NCBI GenBank assembly: GCA_963737015.1
Contig: CAVTQZ010000001.1
Location: 620,001 to 684,000 of the forward strand
Reading direction: 5' to 3'
Length of the DNA stretch: 64,000 nt
Source: CAVTQZ01 sp963737015
GTDB lineage: Bacteria > Actinomycetota > Acidimicrobiia > Acidimicrobiales > UBA8190
The notes under the pieces were generated by a model. It made no database searches and had not been told where the DNA came from. It saw only the letters and a program-made list of their open reading frames with translations. The translations under genes were made by a program, and so were the position numbers. Shown piece by piece: positions 49,958-59,305 of this stretch; positions within the stretch are counted from its first letter, which is position 1, and the number at the start of each line of letters is the position of its first letter.

Positions 49958-50851
49958 ATGGCCTGGGACACCGACGAGTTCTCCCTGTCTCTCGAAGGGC
50001 GATCTCTCGAGACGCTTCGCGCGTACAGGTGCGACGTCGAGTCGTTCATATCCTGGGCCGAACGAACGGGTGCGACGCGCCCGGCAGACGTGAGCCGGAT
50101 CATGCTCCGCCGGTACCTGGCCTACCTCTCGACGCGCAAGTACGCGAGGACGACCATCTCGCGAAAGGCGGCGGCGTTGCGCTCTTACTTTGCGTGGCTC
50201 TCGAAGCGCGGGGTCCTCACCACGGACCCCGCCAGGACTCTTTCGGCTCCTGGTGGCCGGTCGCGCCTTCCGCGTGTGCTCGACCGCAGCGAGGTCGAGG
50301 AGCTCCTCGACCACCCTCGTGCCGACTACGCCGGCGTGGACAGCCCGCCCGCGAGGGCATTCGAGCTGCGCGACGAGGCTGTCCTCGAGCTCCTCTACGG
50401 ATGCGGCTTGCGTGTCTCGGAGCTCTGCGGGCTCGACATCGCCGATGTCGAGGTTCGCGCGCTCACAGTGTCCGTCTGGGGCAAGGGAGGAAGGGAAAGG
50501 AAGCTGCCGATGCACGAGCGATGCGGCGGACTGCTCGCTCGCTGGATCTCGCAGGGCCGCCCGATGGTGGTCACGGAGGACTCCCCGGCGGAGGCGCTCT
50601 TCTTGAACCGCTCGGCGCGTCGTCTCGGTCCCCGGGACGTGAGGCGCATCTTGGATCGCCGGAGCGCGGTCCCCACTCATCCTCACGCTCTTCGCCACAG
50701 CTTCGCCACGCACCTTCTCGACGGCGGAGCGGACTTGCGCGTCGTCCAGGAGCTGCTCGGGCATGCCAGCCTCCAGACCACGCAGGTCTACACTCACGTG
50801 AGCAAAGAAAGGCTGCTCTCTGTGTACGGAGCTACCCATCCCCGTGCCTAG
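49958..50851 (+). CDS. xerC: tyrosine recombinase XerC/XerD type
   Basis: 297 residues from ATG 49958. SAM-like core-binding N-domain, then the catalytic set: Arg in GCGLRVSELCGL, HALRHSFATHL (His-x-x-Arg), the LLGHASLQTTQVYTHV box with His and nucleophile Tyr278. Length fits chromosomal dimer-resolution XerC/D rather than a phage integrase. Adjacent whiG and rpsB match the common actinobacterial locus where the single-copy xer gene often sits. It cannot be told whether it is XerC or XerD. Confidence 0.9.
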   Translation: MAWDTDEFSLSLEGRSLETLRAYRCDVESFISWAERTGATRPADVSRIMLRRYLAYLSTRKYARTTISRKAAALRSYFAWLSKRGVLTTDPARTLSAPGGRSRLPRVLDRSEVEELLDHPRADYAGVDSPPARAFELRDEAVLELLYGCGLRVSELCGLDIADVEVRALTVSVWGKGGRERKLPMHERCGGLLARWISQGRPMVVTEDSPAEALFLNRSARRLGPRDVRRILDRRSAVPTHPHALRHSFATHLLDGGADLRVVQELLGHASLQTTQVYTHVSKERLLSVYGATHPRA

Positions 50852-50863
50852 GGGGAGACGGCT

Positions 50864-51724
50864 GTGACAACGGACGAAGACGCTTCTGCAGCCTCCACGG
50901 CACGACTGTGGCAGGAGTACAAGCGCAACAGCGACCGTTCCATCCGTGACCAGCTGATCGTCTTGTACTCGCCACTGGTCAAGTACGTCGCCGCCCGGGT
51001 GGCGGTTGGCCTGCCCCAACACGTCGACGGCGCCGACCTGGTGAGCTACGGGATCATCGGCCTCATCGACGCGATCGACCGTTTCGACCCTGTGCGGCAG
51101 GTGAAGTTCGAGACCTACGCGATCCCTCGCATCCGGGGGGCGATCATCGACGAGTTGCGCGCGATCGACTGGGTTCCGCGTTCGGTCCGGGCGAAGGCTC
51201 GTGCACTCGAACAGGCGTACGCGACCCTCGAGGCGACACTGCTTCGCACCCCCACCGACTCTGAGGTCGCCTCCGAGCTCGACATGTCGGAGAAGGACCT
51301 CCAGGACCTTCTCCGACAGCTCTCGTTCGTCGGGGTGGCGGCCCTCGACGAGGTGTTCTCGGTGGGCGGCGAGAGAGGCCAGCGCACGAGCCTCGGGGAC
51401 ACCATTCCCGATGCCACGCCGGGGCCCGCGGCGGTCTTCGACGACAAGGAATCGAAGGAGATCCTCGCCGAGGCGATCATGCACCTCGGAGAACGTGAGC
51501 GAACCGTCCTTTCTCTCTACTACTACGAAGGTCTCACGCTCGCCGAGATCGGCGAGATCCTCGGGGTGACAGAGTCAAGGGTCTGTCAGATCCACACCAA
51601 GGCAGTGCTGCAGCTGAGGGCCCGCCTGAACGACCGGACATCGGAAAAGGCCGACGCCCGCCCCAACGACAAGGGTCGGCGCGAGGGGACGCAGTCCGAC
51701 CGGGCGGCCTCCGCTAGGCTCTGA
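50864..51724 (+). CDS. whiG: RNA polymerase sigma factor, FliA/WhiG family
   Basis: 286 residues from GTG 50864. Region 2 motifs: DQLIVLYSPLVKYVAARVAVGLP, DLVSYGIIGLIDAIDRFDP, FETYAIPRIRGAIIDELRAIDWVPRSVR (the WVPRSVR hallmark of the family). Region 4 has LGERERTVLSLYYYEGLTLAEIGEILGVTESRVCQIHTKA. In Streptomyces WhiG drives early sporulation; in motile actinobacteria the same family controls flagella. No flagellar gene is in this window. The last ~30 residues are a charged tail. It lies 12 bp after the xer gene. Confidence 0.92.
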   Translation: MTTDEDASAASTARLWQEYKRNSDRSIRDQLIVLYSPLVKYVAARVAVGLPQHVDGADLVSYGIIGLIDAIDRFDPVRQVKFETYAIPRIRGAIIDELRAIDWVPRSVRAKARALEQAYATLEATLLRTPTDSEVASELDMSEKDLQDLLRQLSFVGVAALDEVFSVGGERGQRTSLGDTIPDATPGPAAVFDDKESKEILAEAIMHLGERERTVLSLYYYEGLTLAEIGEILGVTESRVCQIHTKAVLQLRARLNDRTSEKADARPNDKGRREGTQSDRAASARL

Positions 51725-51726
51725 GC

Positions 51727-51762
51727 GCTCACCTTCGGTGAGCCGCGCGCCATGTGGCGCGT
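51727..51762 (+). promoter_or_regulatory. two adjacent hairpins in the whiG-rpsB gap
   Basis: GCTCACC-TTC-GGTGAGC (51727-51743) is a perfect seven-pair stem, followed one base later by GCGCGCC-ATGT-GGCGCGT (51745-51762, one GU pair). No T-run follows. They sit three bases after the whiG stop and about 100 bp before rpsB, so they could end whiG transcripts or form an rpsB leader that feels S2 level, as known for other bacteria. Confidence 0.5.
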
Positions 51763-51862
51763 GCGACCTTGGGAAGCAAATAATCACCCGGGCGCGTCCA
51801 CGGTCGTCCCCAAACGAGGGGGCGCAGCACCCGGGGAAGACGAACCGATGGGAGGACCACCC

Positions 51863-52768
51863 GTGGCCGTCGTAACGACACGGCAGCTGCTCGAGGCCGG
51901 GATGCACTTCGGCCATCAGACTCGCCGGTGGAACCCGAAGATGCGCCGCTTCATCCTTGGCGAGCGCAACGGGATCTACATCATCGACCTTCGCAGGACA
52001 CTCGAGGGACTCGAACAGGCGTACTCGTACGTGAGGGACCTCGTATCCCGCGGCGGAGTGCTCCTGTTCGTGGGCACGAAGAAACAGACACAAGGGCCCA
52101 TCGCCACCTACGCCCGAGCGTGCGGTATGCCCTACGTGAACGAGCGCTGGCTCGGCGGGATGCTGACCAACTTCGCGACGATCTCGTCCAGGGTGGGGAA
52201 GCTACGCGAGTACCAAGGGATGGAGCGCGCCGGCGACTTCGACGCGATGCCCAAGAAAGAAGGGCTGCGTCATCGGCGTGAGCTCGAGAAGTTGCGTAGG
52301 AACCTCGGGGGGATCGCAGATCTCGACAGGCTTCCCGACGCGATCTTCGTGATCGACACGAAGAAGGAGCACATCGCCGTCACCGAGGCAAACAAGCTGA
52401 ACATGCCGATCGTCGCCGTGGTCGATACCAACTGCGATCCCGACGTGATCACCTACGTGATCCCGGGCAACGACGATGCGATTCGTTCGGGAGCTCTCAT
52501 GTGCCGGGTGATGGCCGAAGCGGTGGTCGAAGGGCGCTGGGTGGCGGAACACCGCGAGGGGGCTCAGAGGGCCGCTCAGCAGCGGAGCGAAGATCGCCTC
52601 GCACAAGAGGCGGCCTCGGGTCCGCAGGAACCGGCTCCGCATGAAACGGAAGTGGTGGAGCCCGAAGGGCCTGACGCCGCGGCTGTGGGCGCGACGACGG
52701 CGCCGGGCGCCGCAGGCGGATCAGATGGCCAGGGACAGGCGGCCGAGGAAACGACACAGGAGAGCTGA
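51863..52768 (+). CDS. rpsB: 30S ribosomal protein S2
   Basis: 301 residues from GTG 51863, chosen because GGGAGG lies seven bases upstream; the frame is open to 51752 but lacks conservation. Family signatures: LLEAGMHFGHQTRRWNPKMRRFI, RGGVLLFVGTKKQTQ, NERWLGGMLTNF, PDAIFVIDTKKEHIAVTEANKL, VDTNCDPD. The last ~65 residues are an Ala/Glu/Gly-rich acidic extension, longer than in E. coli (241 residues). tsf follows after six bases. Confidence 0.96.
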   Translation: MAVVTTRQLLEAGMHFGHQTRRWNPKMRRFILGERNGIYIIDLRRTLEGLEQAYSYVRDLVSRGGVLLFVGTKKQTQGPIATYARACGMPYVNERWLGGMLTNFATISSRVGKLREYQGMERAGDFDAMPKKEGLRHRRELEKLRRNLGGIADLDRLPDAIFVIDTKKEHIAVTEANKLNMPIVAVVDTNCDPDVITYVIPGNDDAIRSGALMCRVMAEAVVEGRWVAEHREGAQRAAQQRSEDRLAQEAASGPQEPAPHETEVVEPEGPDAAAVGATTAPGAAGGSDGQGQAAEETTQES

Positions 52769-52774
52769 GCAGCT

Positions 52775-53569
52775 TTGGCGAACATCTCTACACAGGACAT
52801 AGCAGCCCTCCGGCGCCAGACAGGCGCCGGCATCCTGGACGTCAAGCGCGCTCTCGAGGAGACCGGCGGCGACATGGAGGCTGCGGGTAAGTGGCTCAGG
52901 GAGAAAGGTCTCTCCGGTGCGAAGAAGCTCGCCGGCCGCGAGGCCTCTGAAGGAGCGGTCGCGCTTGCGGTCTCAGCCCGCAATGCCGCCATCGTCGAGC
53001 TGCGCTGCGAGACGGACTTCGTTGCGAAGTCCGACTCGTTCGTCTCGCTGACGGACGAGCTGGCGCAGCTGGTGGCGTCCAAGGGGACGCAGGCTGCCGA
53101 AGAGAGGTCCGATGCGATCGACGAGCTTCGGGCGACCCTGAAGGAGAACATCTCTGTCGGCGAGATCGTGAGGTTCGAGCTCGGCGACGACTCGGTGGTC
53201 GGCTCGTACCTGCACGTGCAGTCCGGCCGGGGAGTCAACGCGGTGCTCGTCGAGCTGCGCGGCGGCTCGGAGGAGCTCGCGCACGACGTCGCCGTCCACA
53301 TCGCGTTCGCGCGCCCGAGCTACGTGCGGCGGGAGGACGTGCCGCAATCAGAGGTCGAGGCCGAACGCGAGACGCTCGAGAAGATCTCCCGCAACGAGGG
53401 CAAGCCTGAGGCGGCCCTCGGGAAGGTCGTCGAGGGCCGGCTGAGCGGGTGGTACGCCGAAAGGGTGCTGTTGGAGCAGAAGTACGCCCGTGACGAGAAA
53501 AAGACGATCGCTCAGCTTCTCGGCGAGGCGGAAGTTGTGCGTTTCGCGCAGGTAGTCGTCGGCGGCTGA
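52775..53569 (+). CDS. tsf: elongation factor Ts
   Basis: 264 residues from TTG 52775, with AGGAG about ten bases upstream inside rpsB. The N-terminal TDVxxLR-type element is ISTQDIAALRRQTGAGILDVKRALEETGGD, and the dimerisation core has ELRCETDFVAKSDSF. It is the GDP exchange factor for EF-Tu. The operon continues to pyrH after 12 bp. Confidence 0.96.
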   Translation: MANISTQDIAALRRQTGAGILDVKRALEETGGDMEAAGKWLREKGLSGAKKLAGREASEGAVALAVSARNAAIVELRCETDFVAKSDSFVSLTDELAQLVASKGTQAAEERSDAIDELRATLKENISVGEIVRFELGDDSVVGSYLHVQSGRGVNAVLVELRGGSEELAHDVAVHIAFARPSYVRREDVPQSEVEAERETLEKISRNEGKPEAALGKVVEGRLSGWYAERVLLEQKYARDEKKTIAQLLGEAEVVRFAQVVVGG

Positions 53570-53581
53570 CGGGCCCCCGAG

Positions 53582-54334
53582 GTGGAGCCGATACCGAGCG
53601 CCACCGCGCAGGAGGCCTCTCGGCCGCGACGGGTCGTCCTCAAGATGTCCGGCGAAGCTCTCGCTTCGTCGGCTTCCGACGAGACGATCGACGCCGTCGT
53701 GGTGGAGAGGCTCGCCCACGAGATCGCAGAGGCACGCGACGAGCTCGACCTCGAGCTCGCGATCATGGTCGGTGGCGGCAACATCTGGCGGGGCACCACC
53801 GGCGCCGGCCAGGGCATCGACCGCACTACCTCGGACACGATGGGCATGCTCGCCACGGTCATAAACGCGCTCGCGCTCCAGGACGCCGTAGAGCGTTTCG
53901 GTCAGCCCACCCGCGTCCTCTCCGCCGTGCAGATGGCCGAGGTCGCAGAGCCCTACATCCGCCGACGTGCGATAAGGCATCTTCAGAAAGGCCGGGTCGT
54001 GATCTTCGCCGCCGGCATGGGGAACCCCTACTTCACCACGGACACATCGGCGGCTCTTCGCGCAGCCGAGATCGAGGCCGAGATCCTCCTGAAGGGCACC
54101 CACTCAGGTGTGGACGGCGTCTACAGCGCCGACCCGAAGCTCGACCTCTCCGCTATGCGGTACGACGAGCTCACCTTCATGGAGGTCGTGAACAAGGACC
54201 TACGCATCATGGACCTCACCGCGATCACGTTCTGCAAGGACAACCAGCTGCCGGTTTTGGTGTTCGACCTGATGGGTCAAGGCAACCTCCGTCGCGCCCT
54301 CGCGGGGGAGGAGATCGGTACGCTTATCAAGTGA
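53582..54334 (+). CDS. pyrH: uridylate kinase
   Basis: 250 residues from GTG 53582. Amino-acid-kinase-type UMP kinase: VVLKMSGEAL, MVGGGNIWRG, DTMGMLATVINALALQDA, AAGMGNPYFTTDTSAALRA, GVDGVYSADPK. A short Pro/Arg N-terminal leader precedes the core. It makes UDP; bacterial hexameric PyrH is unrelated to eukaryotic UMP/CMP kinase. rpsB-tsf-pyrH-frr order is textbook. Confidence 0.96.
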   Translation: MEPIPSATAQEASRPRRVVLKMSGEALASSASDETIDAVVVERLAHEIAEARDELDLELAIMVGGGNIWRGTTGAGQGIDRTTSDTMGMLATVINALALQDAVERFGQPTRVLSAVQMAEVAEPYIRRRAIRHLQKGRVVIFAAGMGNPYFTTDTSAALRAAEIEAEILLKGTHSGVDGVYSADPKLDLSAMRYDELTFMEVVNKDLRIMDLTAITFCKDNQLPVLVFDLMGQGNLRRALAGEEIGTLIK

Positions 54335-54368
54335 GTGGGACCCTGGCGAGCCGAGCGGCGACGTCACC

Positions 54369-54941
54369 GTGAGCGACGGTGAGCTGGCACAGCTCGCATT
54401 GACCGACGCCAAGGAGCGGATGGAAAAGGCCGTAGCGCACACCCAGGCTGAATTCGGTTCGGTCCGCACCGGACGCGCAGCGTCGGGCCTCGTCGAGCAT
54501 CTCACGGTTGACGCATATGGAGGCGAAGTCGAGCTCCGTCAGATCGCCGGACTGAGCGTCCCCGAGGCGCGGCTGCTCGTCATCTCGCCCTACGACCGCT
54601 CCACACTCGCGAGCATCGAGAAGGCCATACAGGCTTCCGATCTCGGAATCACTCCGTCCAACGACGGAAACGTGATCCGCCTCGCCTTCCCGCCCCTCAC
54701 CGAGGAGCGGCGAAAGGAGCTCGTGAAGGTCGTCAAGCACAAGGCGGAGGAGGGGCGCGTCGCCGTCCGAAACCTCCGCCGCGCGGTCAGACACGACCTC
54801 GAGTCGTTGCAACACGATGGCGAGCTCTCCTCGGACGAGCTCGAGCGCACAGAGCGCGAGCTGGAGAAGCTCACTCAAGAAATGGTGGCCCAGATCGAGA
54901 AGCTCCTTGCTCACAAAGAGCAAGAGCTGCTCGAGATCTGA
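54369..54941 (+). CDS. frr: ribosome recycling factor
   Basis: 190 residues from GTG 54369. RTGRAASGLVEHLTVDAYGG, LLVISPYDRSTLASIEKAIQASDLGITPSNDG and PPLTEERRKELVKVVK are diagnostic of RRF. It splits post-termination ribosomes with EF-G. cdsA begins 21 bases later with a TTG start. Confidence 0.96.
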   Translation: MSDGELAQLALTDAKERMEKAVAHTQAEFGSVRTGRAASGLVEHLTVDAYGGEVELRQIAGLSVPEARLLVISPYDRSTLASIEKAIQASDLGITPSNDGNVIRLAFPPLTEERRKELVKVVKHKAEEGRVAVRNLRRAVRHDLESLQHDGELSSDELERTERELEKLTQEMVAQIEKLLAHKEQELLEI

Positions 54942-54962
54942 CGCGCGTCCGGGGAGGGCGAA

Positions 54963-56705
54963 TTGGACGAGTCCGACGATTTTGAGAGCGACAATCCGGA
55001 GACTGAAGAGCCGATAACAGAGCGGGTGCGGATCTTCGGTGCGGAGACCGCCGAGACGATCGCTCAGTCAGCTCGATCATCTTCCGAACGGCAGGGCACG
55101 GAGGCGCCGGAGTACGAAGCCTGGTCCGCCTCGGACGACATCTCCGAGAAGAAGGGCCCACAGGCCTCGCGATATGTGCCGGGCGAGCCGAGTGGCGCGA
55201 ACCCGGCTCTTCCGCACTGGGCCGATCCGCCCACCGGGCAGGTCCCGGCGATCATCGACCGCCGCGGTGACGATGCTCTCTCCGACCCCCTCACTCCGCC
55301 CGGGGGCGGGCCGTCGTGGCGCGAGCACGAACACGAGTGGGACGACATAGCTTTCGAGCCGTCCCTCCTTGCGGACGACGACACACGCGTCGGTGCCATG
55401 GAGGACAGGCCGCTGTCCGAACGTCGCCCCTGGGAGTTCGACGACTTCACCGAGCGCGACGCTCCCGAAGAACGCCCCACCCGGGCTCCTCGTGGCGGTC
55501 GGACCCGGAGCTGGACGGGCGAGCCGAAGTGGGCGGACGACCCCGAGGGCGAGGACGACGATGGCACCTTCTCCGGCTCGAAGTGGTGGGAGGAGGACAC
55601 CGAACCTCCGGGCATCCAAGTCGCATCGGCGCAGGCCGCCTCCGAAGCGTCCGGAAGCTCGGCCACCGAGGACGCGACGACGACGCGTCTGAGCATCCCG
55701 AGCACGTCGGGTGCGGGGCGCGACGCCTCGGCAGACACCGACAACACCCTCGTGGCGTCCATCAGCTCGTCGCCCCTCAGGAGCGCTGCGCGCTCGGCGG
55801 GAGCGTCGTCGTCGCGCAGGCGCGCCAACCGTAACCGCCGTCCGCCTCGTCCCGGTACGGGGAGCGGCGACGCGACGGGGAGCGGCACCGGGCGCAGCGT
55901 GCCTGTCGCCATCGCCACCGGTGTGGGTTTCGCCGTCGTGGCGCTCGCGTGTTTCTCCGCCGGCTCGGTCGCGATGCTCGTGCTCTCGGCGGTGGTGGTC
56001 ACCCTCGCGGCAGCCGAGTGCTACGCGGCTTTCCGCCGCGCCGGTCGCAAGCCGGCGACCCTGCTCGGGCTCGTGGCCACGGTCGGCGTCATGGTGACGG
56101 CGTACTCGAAGGGCGTCGCTGCGCTACCGCTCGTCCTGGCGCTCCTCGCGATGACCGCGATGGTCTGGTACCTGATCGGCGTCGAGCACGGCTCGCCGCT
56201 CGAAGGCATCTCGTCGACCGTCTTCGGCTTCGTATGGGTCGGGCTCCTCGGGTCGTTCGCGGGGCTCATGCTCGCCCCGAGCCAGTACCCCCACCGCCAC
56301 GGCGTCGCCTTCTTGCTCGGGGCGGTCGTGGCGACGGTCGCAGAGGACGTGGGCGCCCTGGCCATCGGGGGATGGCTGGGCCGCCACCCCCTCGCGCCGA
56401 AGGTGAGCCCGAACAAGACCTGGGAGGGCCTCATCGGAGGGGCCGTGCTCGCCATCGCCGCGTCGGTGGGCATCACCGGCCAAGTCCATCCCTGGACGCC
56501 TTCGAAGGCGGTGGCGCTCGGGGTCGTGGTCGCCGTGATCGCCCCGATAGGCGATCTGTGCGAATCGCTCATCAAGCGTGACCTGCGCCTGAAGGACATG
56601 GGATCTCTCCTGCCCGGACACGGGGGGATCCTCGACCGCGTCGACGGTCTGCTCTTCGTCCTGCCGGCGACCTATTACCTCGTGAGGCTCCTCCACCTCG
56701 GCTGA
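54963..56705 (+). CDS. cdsA: phosphatidate cytidylyltransferase with very long N-terminal extension
   Basis: 580 residues from TTG 54963. Residues 1-312 are low-complexity and acidic, with EDRPLSERRPWEFDDFTERD-like stretches, then Ser/Thr and Arg-rich segments. The membrane enzyme occupies the rest: about seven helices and the CDS signature near the end (SLIKRDLRLKDMGSLLPGHGGILDRVDGL). It makes CDP-diacylglycerol, the precursor of all phospholipids. Catalytic aspartates in the signature are intact. The extension doubles the protein's length and is probably cytoplasmic; a shorter start (GTG 55899) is possible, but the upstream frame keeps coding-type base use. Confidence 0.9.
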   Translation: MDESDDFESDNPETEEPITERVRIFGAETAETIAQSARSSSERQGTEAPEYEAWSASDDISEKKGPQASRYVPGEPSGANPALPHWADPPTGQVPAIIDRRGDDALSDPLTPPGGGPSWREHEHEWDDIAFEPSLLADDDTRVGAMEDRPLSERRPWEFDDFTERDAPEERPTRAPRGGRTRSWTGEPKWADDPEGEDDDGTFSGSKWWEEDTEPPGIQVASAQAASEASGSSATEDATTTRLSIPSTSGAGRDASADTDNTLVASISSSPLRSAARSAGASSSRRRANRNRRPPRPGTGSGDATGSGTGRSVPVAIATGVGFAVVALACFSAGSVAMLVLSAVVVTLAAAECYAAFRRAGRKPATLLGLVATVGVMVTAYSKGVAALPLVLALLAMTAMVWYLIGVEHGSPLEGISSTVFGFVWVGLLGSFAGLMLAPSQYPHRHGVAFLLGAVVATVAEDVGALAIGGWLGRHPLAPKVSPNKTWEGLIGGAVLAIAASVGITGQVHPWTPSKAVALGVVVAVIAPIGDLCESLIKRDLRLKDMGSLLPGHGGILDRVDGLLFVLPATYYLVRLLHLG

Positions 56706-56765
56706 GCCTCCCGAGCAGAGATGCCCACGTTCGTCGGGCACACTTGGTGACATGGCGTCGACGAC

Positions 56766-57956
56766 ATGGTGTTGAACACCGCCCGGCCCGGGGGGCCCGT
56801 GCCGGTGAGCATCCTCGGCTCCACCGGCTCGATCGGGACCCAGGCGCTCGACGTGGTGCGAAGCGCCCCCGGACGTTTCCGGGTGGTCGCCCTCGGGGCA
56901 GGGACGGACCTCGCGAAGCTCGCGGCTCAGGCACGCGAGTGGCGGCCCGAGGTCGTCGTGATCTCCGACGCGTCGCTTGCCACGAAGCTCGAGGGCGAGG
57001 TACCGGTGGGGACCGAGGTGCTGGCAGGGGAGGAGGGACTGGCAGAGGCGGCGCGCACCGGCGATGTCGTGTTGAACGCCGTCGTCGGATTCGCGGGGCT
57101 TCCCGTGACCCTGGCCGCGCTCGAGGCGGGCAAGCGCTTGGCGCTCGCGAACAAGGAGTCGCTCATCGCCGGCGCGCCGGTAGTTCGCGTCGCGCGGGCG
57201 ACCCTCGGTGCCGAGATCGTCCCGGTGGACTCCGAGCACTGCGCCCTCCATCAGTGCCTGAGGAGCTCGAGTGCAATGACGGAGGTCGCCCGCTTGGTTC
57301 TCACCGCGAGCGGCGGGCCCTTTCGCGGCAGGTCGGCGCCGGAGCTGGGCTCGGTCACCGTCGACGAGGCGCTCGCTCACCCGACTTGGAACATGGGTCC
57401 GAAGGTCACCGTCGACTCCTCGACGCTCATGAACAAGGGGCTCGAGGTCCTCGAGGCTCACGAGTTGTTCGGCGTCGGATTCGACGACATCGAGGTGCTG
57501 ATACACCCCCAGTCGATAGTCCACTCCATGGTGGCGTTCACCGACGGAGCGGTCATCGCTCAGCTGTCGCGCCCGGACATGCGTCTGCCGATCGGATATG
57601 CGCTCGGTTACCCGCAGCGGCTCGAGACACCTTTCGGCGCGATCGAATGGTCTGAGCTCTCACGTCTCGACTTCGAGCTTCCGAACAGAGAGGTCTTCCA
57701 GTGTCTGTCGCTCGCCGAGGAGGCAGGGCGCGACGGCGGGATGGCACCGGCGTGGCTCAACGCGGGCAATGAGGTGGCGGTCGCCGGCTTCCTGGACGGC
57801 AGGATCCGGTGGGCACAGATCGCCGAGGTGGTGGCGGACACGCTGGAGGCCGTCGAGCAAAGCCCTGCCACAGGGGCCGCCGACGTGGTGGAGGCCGACC
57901 GGCGTGCCAGGCTGTTCGCGGAGAGGTCCTTGCGGACCCGCGAAGGTTCCACCTGA
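56766..57956 (+). CDS. dxr: 1-deoxy-D-xylulose-5-phosphate reductoisomerase
   Basis: 396 residues from ATG 56766. NADPH site ILGSTGSIGTQALDVV, LALANKESLIAG, metal/substrate site PVDSEHCALHQCL, TASGGPFRG, NMGPKVTVDSSTLMNKGLEVLEAH and the IHPQSIVHSMV segment. It makes MEP, the committed step of the non-mevalonate isoprenoid pathway; ispG lies two genes downstream, so the MEP pathway is used. Confidence 0.96.
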   Translation: MVLNTARPGGPVPVSILGSTGSIGTQALDVVRSAPGRFRVVALGAGTDLAKLAAQAREWRPEVVVISDASLATKLEGEVPVGTEVLAGEEGLAEAARTGDVVLNAVVGFAGLPVTLAALEAGKRLALANKESLIAGAPVVRVARATLGAEIVPVDSEHCALHQCLRSSSAMTEVARLVLTASGGPFRGRSAPELGSVTVDEALAHPTWNMGPKVTVDSSTLMNKGLEVLEAHELFGVGFDDIEVLIHPQSIVHSMVAFTDGAVIAQLSRPDMRLPIGYALGYPQRLETPFGAIEWSELSRLDFELPNREVFQCLSLAEEAGRDGGMAPAWLNAGNEVAVAGFLDGRIRWAQIAEVVADTLEAVEQSPATGAADVVEADRRARLFAERSLRTREGST

Positions 57957-57975
57957 GCATGCCGACAATCCCAAC

Positions 57976-59235
57976 GTGAACTACCGGGCCGACGACCACG
58001 TAAACAGGGGAGTGAGAGACAACAAGTCACTCCTTCAGCTCCTCGCCATCGTCGCGCTCGTAGTGATCGCCGCCATCGCCACACACACGACGAACGTCCT
58101 CATAGTCATCGTCGCCCTCGCGATCATGATCATGATCCACGAGCTCGGCCACTTTGCAACGGCCAAGTGGAGCCACATGAAGGTGACGGAATACTTCCTC
58201 GGTTTCGGACCGCGGCTCTGGTCGGTCCGCAGGGGAGAGACCGAGTACGGAATCAAGGCCATCCCGGCCGGGGGCTACGTGAAGATCATCGGGATGACCA
58301 ACACCGAAGAGGTCGACCCGCAAGACGAGCCGCGCACCTATAGGCAGCAGCCCTTCCACAATCGGCTCATGGTCGCGGTCGCAGGATCAGCGATGCACGC
58401 GGTGATGGCTTTCGTCCTGATCTGGGGGTTGCTCGTCTTCATAGGCACGCCGGCGCCCAACGAGGTCGCGATCACCTCGTTCTCACCGCTGGCCCACGGC
58501 GCCGATCCCGCACGTGCGGCGGGGTTCCACGTAGGTGACGTCATAAGGAGCGTCGACGGCAAGAAGGTCAACTCCTCTGACCAGTTGGTGAATTCGGTGT
58601 CGAAGAAGTCTGGCGTAGCGGTCACCTTCGTCGTCGAACGCTCCGGTCATGAAAAGACGATCGTCGTCACCCCCGAGGCGACTAAGGGCTCGGGCTCGAC
58701 CGCCACCGACGCGCGGATCGGGGTGGAGATCGGTGGTGGCCCGGACACGAAGTCCAACCCGTTCACGGCGCTCGGGCGTGCGACGATCGACCTGGGACGC
58801 GCAATCTCCTCGTCGGTGTCCGCTCTCGGACAGGTCTTCTCCCCGCACGGCGTATCGAACTACCTCCACGACCTCACCAACCGTGCAGCCGCGAACAAGG
58901 CCGCACAGAACGGGACGCGCATCGAGTCGATCTATGGGGCCGTCCGGACCGCTACCCAGGGGGCCCAGGCGGGAGCGGCCCAGCTGATAGAGGTGCTCGT
59001 CGCGATCAACGTCTTCGTCGGGATGTTCAACCTGCTACCGATGTTCCCCCTCGACGGCGGTCACGTCGTCGTCGCCGTCTACGAGCGCATCCGGTCGCGC
59101 CGGGGAAGGAACTATCACGCGGACGTGACCAAGCTCATGCCGATCGCCTACGCCTTCGTGCTCTTCTTCGGCTTCATCGTGGTGAGCTCGCTGTACCTCG
59201 ACATCACCCACCCAGTGGCGAACCCGTTCCAGTGA
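57976..59235 (+). CDS. rseP: RseP/site-2 protease family zinc metalloprotease
   Basis: 419 residues from GTG 57976; GTG 58012 is an alternative and neither has an ideal ribosome site. Intramembrane zinc motif HELGHF near residue 55, GGYVKIIGM, one PDZ domain (about 180-250), and the second metal motif MFPLDGGH near 358. M50 proteases cleave membrane-bound anti-sigma factors and signal-peptide remnants. Position between dxr and ispG is conserved in Actinobacteria. Confidence 0.9.
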   Translation: MNYRADDHVNRGVRDNKSLLQLLAIVALVVIAAIATHTTNVLIVIVALAIMIMIHELGHFATAKWSHMKVTEYFLGFGPRLWSVRRGETEYGIKAIPAGGYVKIIGMTNTEEVDPQDEPRTYRQQPFHNRLMVAVAGSAMHAVMAFVLIWGLLVFIGTPAPNEVAITSFSPLAHGADPARAAGFHVGDVIRSVDGKKVNSSDQLVNSVSKKSGVAVTFVVERSGHEKTIVVTPEATKGSGSTATDARIGVEIGGGPDTKSNPFTALGRATIDLGRAISSSVSALGQVFSPHGVSNYLHDLTNRAAANKAAQNGTRIESIYGAVRTATQGAQAGAAQLIEVLVAINVFVGMFNLLPMFPLDGGHVVVAVYERIRSRRGRNYHADVTKLMPIAYAFVLFFGFIVVSSLYLDITHPVANPFQ

Positions 59236-59305
59236 GCTCTCGCCACGACGTGACCGGCGAGGTCGCCGTGCCGGTTGCGCCGACCGCCGGCCGTAGAGTG
59301 GGGCG

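Noticed and set aside
49958..50851. xer gene as an integrase of a mobile element
   Set aside because: Length, conserved locus beside whiG-rpsB and absence of an adjacent tRNA or repeats fit the chromosomal Xer recombinase.
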